The position numbers were made by a program, and so were the translations under genes. Below the pieces are notes generated by a model, which saw only the letters and a list, made by a program, of their open reading frames with translations, was not told where the DNA came from and did not search any database. 5,498 nt of DNA, from NCBI GenBank assembly GCA_964558455.1, contig CAZLEE010000252.1, forward strand, positions 1-5,498, read 5' to 3'. Within the stretch, counting starts at the first letter, position 1; the number at the start of each line of letters is the position of its first letter. This document shows positions 1 through 5,498 of this stretch, piece after piece. The DNA is from DASRLE01 sp964558455 (lineage in GTDB: Bacteria; Verrucomicrobiota; Verrucomicrobiia; Limisphaerales; Palsa-1400).

Positions 1-50
1 ATTAAGTTCGATTTTTTGCCGGGAAAAAGGTAGTGTTCCACCACGGAAGC

Positions 51-55
51 AGAGG
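51..55 (+). promoter_or_regulatory. Ribosome-binding site deciding the GTG start of the prepilin gene
   Basis: AGAGG at 51-55 is a good Shine-Dalgarno match, 8 nt before the GTG at 64. An in-frame TAG at 31-33 closes the frame upstream, and the first in-frame ATG (247) lies beyond the prepilin signal. The GTG is therefore the start that keeps the N-terminal signal intact. Nothing else is recognisable in bases 1-50. Confidence 0.6.
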
Positions 56-63
56 TTTTTTGT

Positions 64-951
64 GTGAGCAGTCGAACGAATAATCCAAATCAGGTTCTGG
101 CGCGACGCATCGCCGGTTCCGTTTCCGTCTGTCCGGGTTTTACCTTGATCGAGCTTTTGGTCGTCATCGCCGTCATCGCCATTCTGGCCGCCCTGCTCCT
201 GCCCGCCCTGACCAAAGCCAGGGAAGAAAGCTTCCGCATCAGTTGCATGGGCAACCTGAGGCAGTTGCAACTTTGCTGGCAGATGTATGGGGAGGATTAT
301 GGCGGCGTCCTTTGTCCGAATAATTCCATTGACACGATTGGGGTCGGATACATGGCGCAGGTGTCGTGGTGCGAAGACAGCGCCCGCACGGATACCAACA
401 CGGCAGGCATCCAGGGGGGTCTCCTCTTCCCCTATAACAAATCAATCGGCATTTACCACTGCCCTTCCGACGTATCCACCATCCAGGACGCAAACGGGAA
501 CCCTCTGCCCCAGTTGCGAACCCGGAGCTACAACATGAGCCAGTCCGTCAATGGTCTGGGCATGTTGGTTTCCCCGGACTTTGATAACCTTCCGGTGGAT
601 GTGTTCTGCCCATGTTTTATAAAATTCTCCTCGATCACGAATCCAACGCCCACCCGGCTTTTTGTTTTTATAGACGAAAACGAAGGCACCTTGGAGGACG
701 ATCAATTCGGATATCCGATGCCCAACTATGGGTACAGCGGTTACTGGTTTGACATGCCGTCAAACCGGCACAATCAAGGGGGCAACCTGTCCTTTGCCGA
801 CGGCCATGTCGAACGCTGGAATTGGGCGGTTCCAATGATCGACCCCCTCCCGCCCGGCGACGCAGTGCCGGTGGCTTCCGGAGGAATGCCCGACTATACC
901 CGCGTCGGCAACGCGATGCGGCAGGTTCCATTTGACTGGACCGCCCACTGA
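64..951 (+). CDS. Prepilin-like protein with N-terminal methylation/cleavage signal and C-terminal H-X9-DG motif
   Basis: This is a 295-residue type IV pilin/pseudopilin-like protein. A 25-residue leader ends in Gly25. It is followed by Phe26, Glu30 (Glu5 of the mature chain) and a hydrophobic helix to about residue 49 (FTLIELLVVIAVIAILAALL). This is the type III signal cut and N-methylated by prepilin peptidase, leaving the protein in the inner membrane with a periplasmic globular domain. The family's C-terminal processing-associated signature is present as His236, nine residues, then Asp246-Gly247. The segment after the helix (CMGNLRQLQLCWQMYGEDY, about 61-79) is typical of the large Verrucomicrobiota/Planctomycetes family. 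These proteins occur in many copies and their individual roles are mostly unknown. A secretion or surface-display role is inference. No pilus or secretion genes lie next to it here, and it ends 8 bp from the convergent malic enzyme gene. Confidence 0.93.
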   Translation: MSSRTNNPNQVLARRIAGSVSVCPGFTLIELLVVIAVIAILAALLLPALTKAREESFRISCMGNLRQLQLCWQMYGEDYGGVLCPNNSIDTIGVGYMAQVSWCEDSARTDTNTAGIQGGLLFPYNKSIGIYHCPSDVSTIQDANGNPLPQLRTRSYNMSQSVNGLGMLVSPDFDNLPVDVFCPCFIKFSSITNPTPTRLFVFIDENEGTLEDDQFGYPMPNYGYSGYWFDMPSNRHNQGGNLSFADGHVERWNWAVPMIDPLPPGDAVPVASGGMPDYTRVGNAMRQVPFDWTAH

Positions 952-959
952 TTGATTGT

Positions 960-2669
960 TCAGTCGGCGCGCTGGTATGGCTTATAGACGGGGTCCCAAA
1001 CGTTGGCGACAAGTTCCTTTTCAAAACCGGCCTCATCCACGTCGGCCAGCCCCTCTTGCATGGCCTGCTTCCCCACCGCCTTGGCCACTTTCAAACTGAC
1101 CGAGCGAATGTCGGACAAGGGAGGCAGGAGACTGGCGTGTTTATCCCGCCGGGTCGGGGAAAGTTCGGCCAAGGCGAGGGCGGACGCTTTAATCATGGCA
1201 TTGGATACATGCTTGGCATGGGACGAGATGATGCCCAAGGCCAGCCCCGGAAAGATGTATGAATTATTGGTCTGATCGATGCGGACCTCGCAGCCCTTGA
1301 CCTTGGCCGGCCCGTACGGGCTTCCGGTCCCGATCAAGGCGCGCCCTTCCGTCCAATCAAGTATATCCTGCGGTTTCGCCTCGCTGCACGAAGTCGGGTT
1401 GGAGAGGGGAAAGATGATGGGGCGTCCGGTATTTTGCGCCATGGTGCGGACGATCTCCTCCGTGAATGCGCCCGGCTGGCAGGAAACGCCAATCAACACC
1501 GTGGGTTTGGCGTGACGGACCACGTCGAGCAGTCCGATGGTGCCGGAATCAGAGACCCCCCAGCCGGCCACGTCGGATCGTTTGTGGGCAAAGGGCTTCT
1601 GTTCGGCTCGGAAATCTTTTCCGTCTTCCAGCATAAGCCCCCGCCGGTTCAACGCGTAGAAACGCTCGCAAGCCTGCCGTTCGCCCAATCCCGCATCCAC
1701 CATCAGGGAACGGATTAATTGGGCGATCCCCAGACCGGCCCCGCCGAACCCGAGGAAGGCGATTTTCTGCTCTTGCAGCGGAACTCCTGTCACATTAATT
1801 GCCGAGAGCAGCGTCGCGGTCGCCATGGCGGCGGTGCCCTGGATGTCGTCGTTAAAGGTGCAAAGCTGGTTCTGATAGCGCTTGAGCAGGCGTTCGGCGT
1901 TGACGCCGGCAAAGTCCTCCCATTGCAGCAGCACGCGGGGCCAGCGCCGCTTCACCGCCGAAACAAAGACGTCAACAAAATCATCGTACTCCGGCCCGCG
2001 CATGCGTTTGTGCCGCCAGCCGATATAAAAGGGATCCTTCAATCTTTCTTCGTTGTCCGTTCCCACATCGAGCAGGATCGGCAGGCAGCGTTCGGGCGGA
2101 ATGCCGGCCAGAGCCGTGTAGAGCGCCATCTTGCCGATTGGAATGCCCATGCCTCCAGCCCCTTGATCGCCCAGACCAAGGATGCGCTCGCCGTCGCTGA
2201 CGACGATGCATTTAATCCCGTCATAACGCGGATGGGAGAAAATCTGGTTGATGCGATCCTTGTTGGGGTAGCTGAGAAAGAGACCTCTCGGTTTGCGCCA
2301 GATATGGCTGAATTTTTGACAGCCCTCGCCCACGGCCGGTGTGTAAACAATCGGCAGGGTTTCCTCTATGTGATGGATCACGAGCGAGTAAAAGAGCGTC
2401 TCGTTCGTATCCTGAATATCGCGCATGAAGGTATATTTCTCCAGCGGGGTTGTGCGGGATGCCAATGCCTCATAACGGCGCTCCCGCTGATCTTCCAGCG
2501 TTCCGATATGGGGCGGCAACAACCCATGCAGGGCAAACGCGCCCCTTTCGCTTTCCGTAAAAGCGGTTCCTTTGTTCAGCCGGGAATTGTTCAGCAAATC
2601 ATATCCCGTCAGCCTCGTTTTGATTATCTCATCACTAGAGGATTGTGTTTCTATATCAGGGGCATTCAT
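960..2669 (-). CDS. maeA: NAD-dependent malic enzyme (malate to pyruvate plus CO2)
   Basis: The product is 569 residues, full length for the large bacterial/eukaryotic malic enzyme family (about 540-580). It is a cytosolic enzyme that oxidatively decarboxylates L-malate to pyruvate with a divalent metal and NAD. Visible family landmarks are: the N-terminal LTGYDLLNN and FTESER region; catalytic Tyr109 in LPIVYTPAVG; GLGDQGAGGMGIPIGK with catalytic Lys180; metal ligands Glu251 and Asp252 (QWEDFAG) and Asp275 (FNDDIQGTA); a Rossmann loop GFGGAGLG near 307-314; LSNPTS near 422-427; and NNSYIFPGLALG near 468-479. Gln357 lies where human mitochondrial NAD enzyme has Gln362 and the cytosolic NADP enzyme has Lys362. 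This favours NAD but is a by-eye alignment. A TTG at 2672 is also in frame, but ATG at 2669 follows AAAGGA at a proper distance and is preferred. The gene is convergent with the prepilin gene and divergent from the hydrolase gene. Confidence 0.97.
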   Translation of the reverse strand: MNAPDIETQSSSDEIIKTRLTGYDLLNNSRLNKGTAFTESERGAFALHGLLPPHIGTLEDQRERRYEALASRTTPLEKYTFMRDIQDTNETLFYSLVIHHIEETLPIVYTPAVGEGCQKFSHIWRKPRGLFLSYPNKDRINQIFSHPRYDGIKCIVVSDGERILGLGDQGAGGMGIPIGKMALYTALAGIPPERCLPILLDVGTDNEERLKDPFYIGWRHKRMRGPEYDDFVDVFVSAVKRRWPRVLLQWEDFAGVNAERLLKRYQNQLCTFNDDIQGTAAMATATLLSAINVTGVPLQEQKIAFLGFGGAGLGIAQLIRSLMVDAGLGERQACERFYALNRRGLMLEDGKDFRAEQKPFAHKRSDVAGWGVSDSGTIGLLDVVRHAKPTVLIGVSCQPGAFTEEIVRTMAQNTGRPIIFPLSNPTSCSEAKPQDILDWTEGRALIGTGSPYGPAKVKGCEVRIDQTNNSYIFPGLALGIISSHAKHVSNAMIKASALALAELSPTRRDKHASLLPPLSDIRSVSLKVAKAVGKQAMQEGLADVDEAGFEKELVANVWDPVYKPYQRAD

Positions 2670-2674
2670 CAAAA

Positions 2675-2680
2675 TCCTTT
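2675..2680 (-). promoter_or_regulatory. Ribosome-binding site of the malic enzyme gene
   Basis: Read on the minus strand, AAAGGA ends 5 nt before the ATG at 2669. This supports ATG at 2669 over the in-frame TTG at 2672, which would sit only 2 nt from the same site. Confidence 0.6.
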
Positions 2681-2684
2681 TATC

Positions 2685-2699
2685 ACTGCAACTTGCAGT
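2685..2699. promoter_or_regulatory. Perfect dyad upstream of the malic enzyme start, possible operator or leader hairpin
   Basis: ACTGCAA, one base C, then TTGCAGT forms a perfect inverted repeat with 7-bp arms, 15-29 bp upstream of the malic enzyme ATG and just outside its Shine-Dalgarno site. The single-base centre makes a DNA-binding operator for a dimeric repressor more plausible than an RNA hairpin. No regulator gene is nearby and the binding factor is unknown. Confidence 0.35.
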
Positions 2700-2774
2700 T
2701 TGGTTTGGAAATGCGGTTTAGTCCATCGCGAATTTTGCGACGCTCAAGTTGATCGGAGTTGACAACATCGCCCG

Positions 2775-3626
2775 GTGCGGCTCAGTTTTGGCCTTCGGCG
2801 CAACATGCGATTCGCGCCCGGATATATGCATACTTCATCAGCTTTGCCTGCCACCGCGGGATGCCCGCCTTGCGAGGCGTCCGCCCAGCCGGCGCGGCGC
2901 CGCATCGGTATTGTCATCCTGCATGGCAAAAGTGGTTCCCCGGCGCGACAGGTCGCGGAACTGGCGTCCAGCCTCGAACAAAAAGGAAATCTCGTGGCAA
3001 ACATCGAAATGCCCTGGTCGCACAGACGCCATTACGATGTGAGCGCAAGCGCGGCGGAAAAGGAAATCGAGGCGGCGCTGGCCTCGTTGCGCGCCAAAGG
3101 GGCCGAAATACTTTTTCTGGCCGGACACAGCCAGGGAGGGGCTTTTGCCTTCCACTTTTGCGCCGGGCACGCGGTTGACGGGGTCATCGCCATGGCGCCG
3201 GGAGGAAACGTGGGCAGCCCGAATTTCCGGGCCAGGCTTGGGGAATCGGTGGCGCTGGCCCGCAAGCTGGTCGCCGAGGGCAAGGGGAATGAGAAAACAA
3301 GCTTGATGGATTACGAAGGCACCAAAGGCCTTTTCCCGGTTGTTTGCGCCCCGTCGGACTATCTCAGTTGGTTCGATCCCGAAGGAGCCATGAATCAGAT
3401 GCGGGCGGTCCAGAATGTGCCAAGACAGGTTCCCGTCCTTTATATTGCGCCGAAAAGGGATTATCCCCTCCTGCTCCAGGTCAAAGAATCCATGTTCAAC
3501 GCCCTGCCCCGCCATCCGCTGACCAAACTCTACGAGCCGGATTCAACCCATCGGGACGCGCCGGCTGCGTCTATCGAAGAAATCGCGCGCTGGATATCTG
3601 AAGTGGCGGAGAAAATTCCATCTTGA
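2775..3626 (+). CDS. Alpha/beta hydrolase (serine hydrolase), N-terminus uncertain
   Basis: This is a 283-residue alpha/beta-hydrolase-fold protein. The core begins near residue 43 with RIGIVILHGKSGSP, where HGK (50-52) supplies the oxyanion region. The nucleophile elbow is GHSQGG with Ser119. Probable acid and base are Asp229 (IAPKRDYPL) and His259 (PDSTHRD), so a complete catalytic triad is visible. Motifs such as EMPWS, MAPGG and WFDPEGAM recall a poorly characterised proteobacterial-type hydrolase family whose substrate is unknown. The first 42 residues look unnatural: no signal peptide, a CPPC stretch, and overlap with a hairpin cluster. The GTG at 2775 is the first start after an in-frame TGA at 2760. 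ATG at 2805 or 2826 are alternatives, and none has a clear ribosome-binding site. It ends 31 bp before the glycoside hydrolase gene and is probably co-transcribed with it. Confidence 0.85.
   Translation: MRLSFGLRRNMRFAPGYMHTSSALPATAGCPPCEASAQPARRRIGIVILHGKSGSPARQVAELASSLEQKGNLVANIEMPWSHRRHYDVSASAAEKEIEAALASLRAKGAEILFLAGHSQGGAFAFHFCAGHAVDGVIAMAPGGNVGSPNFRARLGESVALARKLVAEGKGNEKTSLMDYEGTKGLFPVVCAPSDYLSWFDPEGAMNQMRAVQNVPRQVPVLYIAPKRDYPLLLQVKESMFNALPRHPLTKLYEPDSTHRDAPAASIEEIARWISEVAEKIPS
2856..2901. repeat. Cluster of three adjacent GC-rich hairpins inside the hydrolase 5' region
   Basis: Three back-to-back inverted repeats are packed into 46 bp: GCGGG-ATG-CCCGC (2856-2868), CGCCT-TGCG-AGGCG (2866-2879) and GGCGC-G-GCGCC (2891-2901). 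They cover hydrolase residues 28-43, immediately before the conserved core. The density suggests a REP-like palindromic element lying at the gene's 5' end. With this GC content some short stems are expected by chance, so the assignment is tentative. Confidence 0.4.
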
Positions 3627-3657
3627 GAAAAATGCCTCCGGAAAATACCATCCAAAG

Positions 3658-5121
3658 ATGAAACAGCACATGAGCCGCACCCTTGCCATTCTGGCCGCCA
3701 GCGCATTTTTGCTGCCCCCTGCCGCCAAACCGGCCGCGTCGGCGCCCGATATGGCAATCCCCGCTCCGTTGAGCTACAAGGCCGACTGGCGTTGGGTCAA
3801 AGGCGCCGTTTTTGTGCCGACAAAATATGTGAACGAGGCCCAGCTCTGGGACGAATACGACCCGATCATCACCGACCGCGAACTCCATTACGCCGCCATT
3901 TACGGGATCAACTGCGTGCGCGTCTACCTGCATTTTGACATTTACCTCAAAAAAAAGGAGGCATTGCTCGGGAATATTGAGGATTTTCTGACGCGGGCCG
4001 ACAAATACGGCATCAAGACGGAATTCGTCTTTTTCGATGATTGCTGGAATCAGCCGGACAAGGACATTCTTTCGCCCGATTACAAATACCCCGCGCCCAT
4101 TTTCGGCGTGCATAACAGCCGCTGGATCGTTTCGCCCGGGGAAAACGTGCGCCGGCATTACCCCGAATACCGGGAGCGCCTCAAGGCTTATGTCCAGGAC
4201 ATCGTGAAAGCGCACAAAGACGACAAACGGATGGTTTTTTGGGAAACCTACAACGAACCCAACAAATCGGCCGCCACCAAACGCTTGATGAAGGATTCAT
4301 ATGATTGGATCCATGAAACCGGCACCACGATCCCGATAACGGCCACCGGCGGGAATTTTACCGGCGACCCGTATTCCGATTTCAAGTCATGGCACGAATA
4401 CCAGGATTACAGCAATACCGGCGCGCCGGATGAGTTGAACACCGAGTGCATGAACCGCAGCACCCAGACGATTCCCGGCATTATCGAACATTTTAGGGAC
4501 AAAACCGGGTTTATCTTCTGGGAATTCGGCATCGGGCGGGACAATTGCCGCTTCACCTGGGATGAAAAACGCGAACACCCGCGCACAACCGAAACGCCGA
4601 AACCCTTTCATGGCATCGTCTATCCCGACGGCCATCCATGGTCCGTGGATGACATCAAGGCGTTGATGGGCGAGAAAGCCTTTGCCAGCGCACCCCTGTT
4701 TGCGGTGGAATACTACAAGGACGCAAACTTTGCCAGCCTGGCCAAAAAATCCGTCACGCCCATGATTGACTTCGACCTCGGAACCGAACGCGGCACGGGA
4801 TCGCCCGACACCTCGGCCGGCGTGCCGGAGCAAAACTTTTCCGTGCGCTGGACCGGCGCCATTCTGCCGCCTGCCAAAGGAGCCTATACCTTCTACGCGG
4901 ACGGCGACAACCAGGTGAAAATGTTTGTGAATTCCGAGCTGGTCCTGGACAAAAAAACAGCCGGGCGCGAGGAAGTGTCCAAAGAAATCAATCTCGATGC
5001 CGGCCAGCCCGCGCAAGTCAAAATCGAATACATCCACGCCACCGGCGAACCAAGCCTCCACATCGCCTGGTCCGGCCCCGCCCTGGCCAAACAAATCCTG
5101 ACCCCGTCCCCGAAAAATTGA
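3658..5121 (+). CDS. Secreted clan GH-A-type glycoside hydrolase with C-terminal PA14 domain
   Basis: The product is 487 residues. A signal peptide (hydrophobic TLAILAASAFLL near 8-19, likely cleaved near Ala29) exports the protein. Residues about 40-335 resemble a (beta/alpha)8 clan GH-A hydrolase of the GH5-like group often annotated 1,4-beta-xylanase. WETYNEPN places the acid/base at Glu200. HEY at 246-248 fits the conserved His-x-Tyr of strand 6. The best nucleophile candidate is Glu263 in LNTECMNR, matching a TEWMAR-type motif I recall from relatives. Glu289 in FIFWEFG is the alternative and more likely marks strand 8. Residues about 347-483 look like a PA14 domain (RWTGAILPPAKGAYTFYADG, later IEYIHATGEPSLHIAW), usually a carbohydrate-binding module. 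The substrate is unknown; a beta-linked plant or algal polysaccharide is inference. ATG at 3670 is an alternative start that also keeps the signal peptide. The probable operon partner is the upstream hydrolase. Confidence 0.88.
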   Translation: MKQHMSRTLAILAASAFLLPPAAKPAASAPDMAIPAPLSYKADWRWVKGAVFVPTKYVNEAQLWDEYDPIITDRELHYAAIYGINCVRVYLHFDIYLKKKEALLGNIEDFLTRADKYGIKTEFVFFDDCWNQPDKDILSPDYKYPAPIFGVHNSRWIVSPGENVRRHYPEYRERLKAYVQDIVKAHKDDKRMVFWETYNEPNKSAATKRLMKDSYDWIHETGTTIPITATGGNFTGDPYSDFKSWHEYQDYSNTGAPDELNTECMNRSTQTIPGIIEHFRDKTGFIFWEFGIGRDNCRFTWDEKREHPRTTETPKPFHGIVYPDGHPWSVDDIKALMGEKAFASAPLFAVEYYKDANFASLAKKSVTPMIDFDLGTERGTGSPDTSAGVPEQNFSVRWTGAILPPAKGAYTFYADGDNQVKMFVNSELVLDKKTAGREEVSKEINLDAGQPAQVKIEYIHATGEPSLHIAWSGPALAKQILTPSPKN

Positions 5122-5352
5122 CCAGAAAAAGCAGGACCCCATTCCAACCCTCGCCCCTCAGACAGAAGAGGCAGCGGCTGATGATATGTTTGACTGACTT
5201 CCGCCCAACACAGTATCTGCTCGAAGACTGACGACGTTTCTCCCGCGCCCGCGTCAGCGGGAGCCCAAGCCGCCAAAACCAGGAAGCCAAAGGCGCAACG
5301 GATGAAACGGGACGACGAACTTGTTTAATCATCGCCATGCGCAGCGCCAACG
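5122..5352. other. Non-coding spacer between the glycoside hydrolase and the serpin-like fragment
   Basis: No convincing coding sequence is present in this 231-bp stretch. An eight-codon ORF opens with ATG at 5302 and ends at TAA 5326-5328; it may be chance or a decayed leader of the following gene. No rho-independent terminator with a T-run follows the glycoside hydrolase stop. The only clear structure is the hairpin at 5240-5263. Confidence 0.5.
5240..5263. repeat. GC-rich intergenic hairpin
   Basis: CTCCCGC (5240-5246) and GCGGGAG (5257-5263) form a perfect 7-bp stem around a 10-nt loop. On the minus strand the element reads as the peptide WAPADAGAGE, reminiscent of translated palindromic repeats such as WAPAxAG that recur in many bacterial genomes. 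No T-run follows on either strand, so a terminator role is not supported. Confidence 0.4.
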
Positions 5353-5498
5353 ATGTTTCCCCAAACTGAATCGCTGGTCGAAGACAACACCGCCTTCGCC
5401 CTTGATCTTTACGCCCCGCTCACTGGCAATCCTGAAAGGATTGCAATCATTCAGCCCAGTGGTTGGCGCGAACGCGCCTACCCTGGGAAAAAATCAGG
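5353..5498 (+). CDS. Partial serpin-like N-terminus running into a palindromic repeat, probably broken
   Basis: From ATG 5353 the frame encodes MFPQTESLVEDNTAFALDLY and then APLTGN. The stretch LVEDNTAFALDLYAPL matches the first helix of serpins (typically ..ANxAFALDLYxxL), which are serine protease inhibitors found in some bacteria. In intact serpins this helix leads to GN followed by an LFFSPYS-like motif. Here, right after the Gly-Asn, the sequence becomes NPERIAIIQPSGWRERAYPG, encoded by the palindromic repeat. The frame stays open to the window end, so the gene is cut by the edge and its fate beyond is unseen. No signal peptide or ribosome-binding site is visible at this ATG, so the true start may differ or the 5' end may be decayed. 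The serpin assignment rests on about 16 residues and is only moderately sure. Confidence 0.5.
   Translation, partial: MFPQTESLVEDNTAFALDLYAPLTGNPERIAIIQPSGWRERAYPGKKS
5427..5487. repeat. Composite two-hairpin palindromic element
   Basis: The first hairpin is CAATCC-TGAAA-GGATTG (5427-5443), a perfect 6-bp stem. The second spans 5455-5487. It has outer arms CCCAG (5455-5459) and CTGGG (5483-5487), GG/CC pairs with one bulged T at 5460 inside them, and an inner GGCGCG-AA-CGCGCC stem (5465-5478). Together this gives about 14 pairs with one bulge and one mismatch. The architecture resembles interspersed palindromic repeats I recall from Verrucomicrobiota genomes. Only one copy is visible here, so its multi-copy status is inference. 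The element may continue past 5487 to the window edge. Confidence 0.65.

Larger units (their letters stand above)
2670..2774. promoter_or_regulatory. Divergent intergenic region between the malic enzyme and hydrolase genes
   Basis: These 105 bp must carry the malic enzyme promoter and probably the promoter of the rightward gene pair. On the plus strand TTGACA at 2759-2764 matches the sigma-70 -35 consensus, but no good -10 lies 16-18 bp downstream. On the minus strand TTGAGC (2751-2746) is a weak -35 candidate without a clear -10. An imperfect dyad (TCGC at 2726-2729, GCGA at 2737-2740) and the stronger dyad at 2685-2699 fall inside. The regulatory assignment comes from position; individual promoter elements are not resolved. 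Confidence 0.45.

Noticed and set aside
1719..2762. A 347-codon open frame on the plus strand opposite the malic enzyme gene
   Set aside because: It is antisense to a gene whose motifs and catalytic residues are all intact. The translation shows no recognisable domain, and such long antisense frames are common in GC-rich coding DNA.
2759..2764. TTGACA as the -35 element of a sigma-70 promoter for the rightward gene pair
   Set aside because: The hexamer is perfect but no acceptable -10 lies 16-18 bp downstream, so it is mentioned only as a hint in the intergenic entry.
2862..2869. CPPC in the hydrolase N-terminus as a redox or metal-binding motif
   Set aside because: It is encoded by the hairpin cluster upstream of the conserved core, so it is probably a by-product of palindromic DNA rather than a functional motif.
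2838..3515. A 225-codon minus-strand frame opposite the alpha/beta hydrolase
   Set aside because: The plus-strand frame carries a full catalytic triad and the family motifs, so this frame is a shadow.
3571..4215. A 214-codon minus-strand frame opposite the glycoside hydrolase 5' half
   Set aside because: It is a shadow of the real coding strand with no domain, no ribosome-binding site, and overlap with two well-supported genes.
4387..5142. A 251-codon minus-strand frame opposite the glycoside hydrolase 3' half
   Set aside because: It is antisense to the strand-8 region and PA14 domain, with a low-complexity Gly/Phe/Val-rich translation and no recognisable family.
5018..5350. Minus-strand frames across the spacer after the glycoside hydrolase
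   Set aside because: They run through the end of the PA14 coding region and a hairpin, with no domain-like content beyond the repeat-type peptide.
5427..5498. CRISPR repeat or integron attC site at the window end
   Set aside because: Only one unit is visible and there are no spacers. The hairpins lack the R and L box arrangement of attC sites, and no integrase or cas gene is near.

Overview
The window looks like chromosomal DNA of a moderately GC-rich Gram-negative bacterium, most likely Verrucomicrobiota or the wider PVC group. Three things suggest this: a type II-secretion-style prepilin with the H-X9-DG C-terminal signature, which is highly amplified in these phyla; a secreted glycoside hydrolase fused to a PA14 domain; and short GC-rich palindromic repeats that intrude into reading frames. 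The phylum call is inference from recalled family distribution, not from a search.

Layout, left to right: (1) 64-951 (+), a prepilin-like protein starting at GTG. (2) 960-2669 (-), a complete NAD-dependent malic enzyme that converges on the prepilin with only 8 bp between the stop codons. (3) 2670-2774, a divergent intergenic region with a perfect 7-bp-arm dyad just upstream of the malic enzyme ribosome-binding site. (4) 2775-3626 (+), an alpha/beta hydrolase with an intact core but a doubtful N-terminus that overlaps a cluster of hairpins. (5) 3658-5121 (+), a secreted clan GH-A-type glycoside hydrolase with a C-terminal PA14 domain, 31 bp after the hydrolase and probably co-transcribed with it. 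(6) 5122-5352, a non-coding spacer with one GC-rich hairpin. (7) 5353-5498, the first residues of a serpin-like protein, which runs directly into a two-hairpin palindromic element at the window edge.

How the genes work together: the hydrolase and the glycoside hydrolase may form a two-gene unit acting on extracellular polysaccharide or its esters; this is inference from spacing and domains. The malic enzyme is a central-metabolism enzyme (malate to pyruvate) with its own divergent promoter region. The prepilin is a stand-alone minor pseudopilin-like protein. I found no defence system, CRISPR array, tRNA, rRNA or transposase, and no convincing new multi-gene system. The most unusual signal is the palindromic repeat material that meets coding sequence in two places: the hydrolase N-terminus and the serpin fragment.
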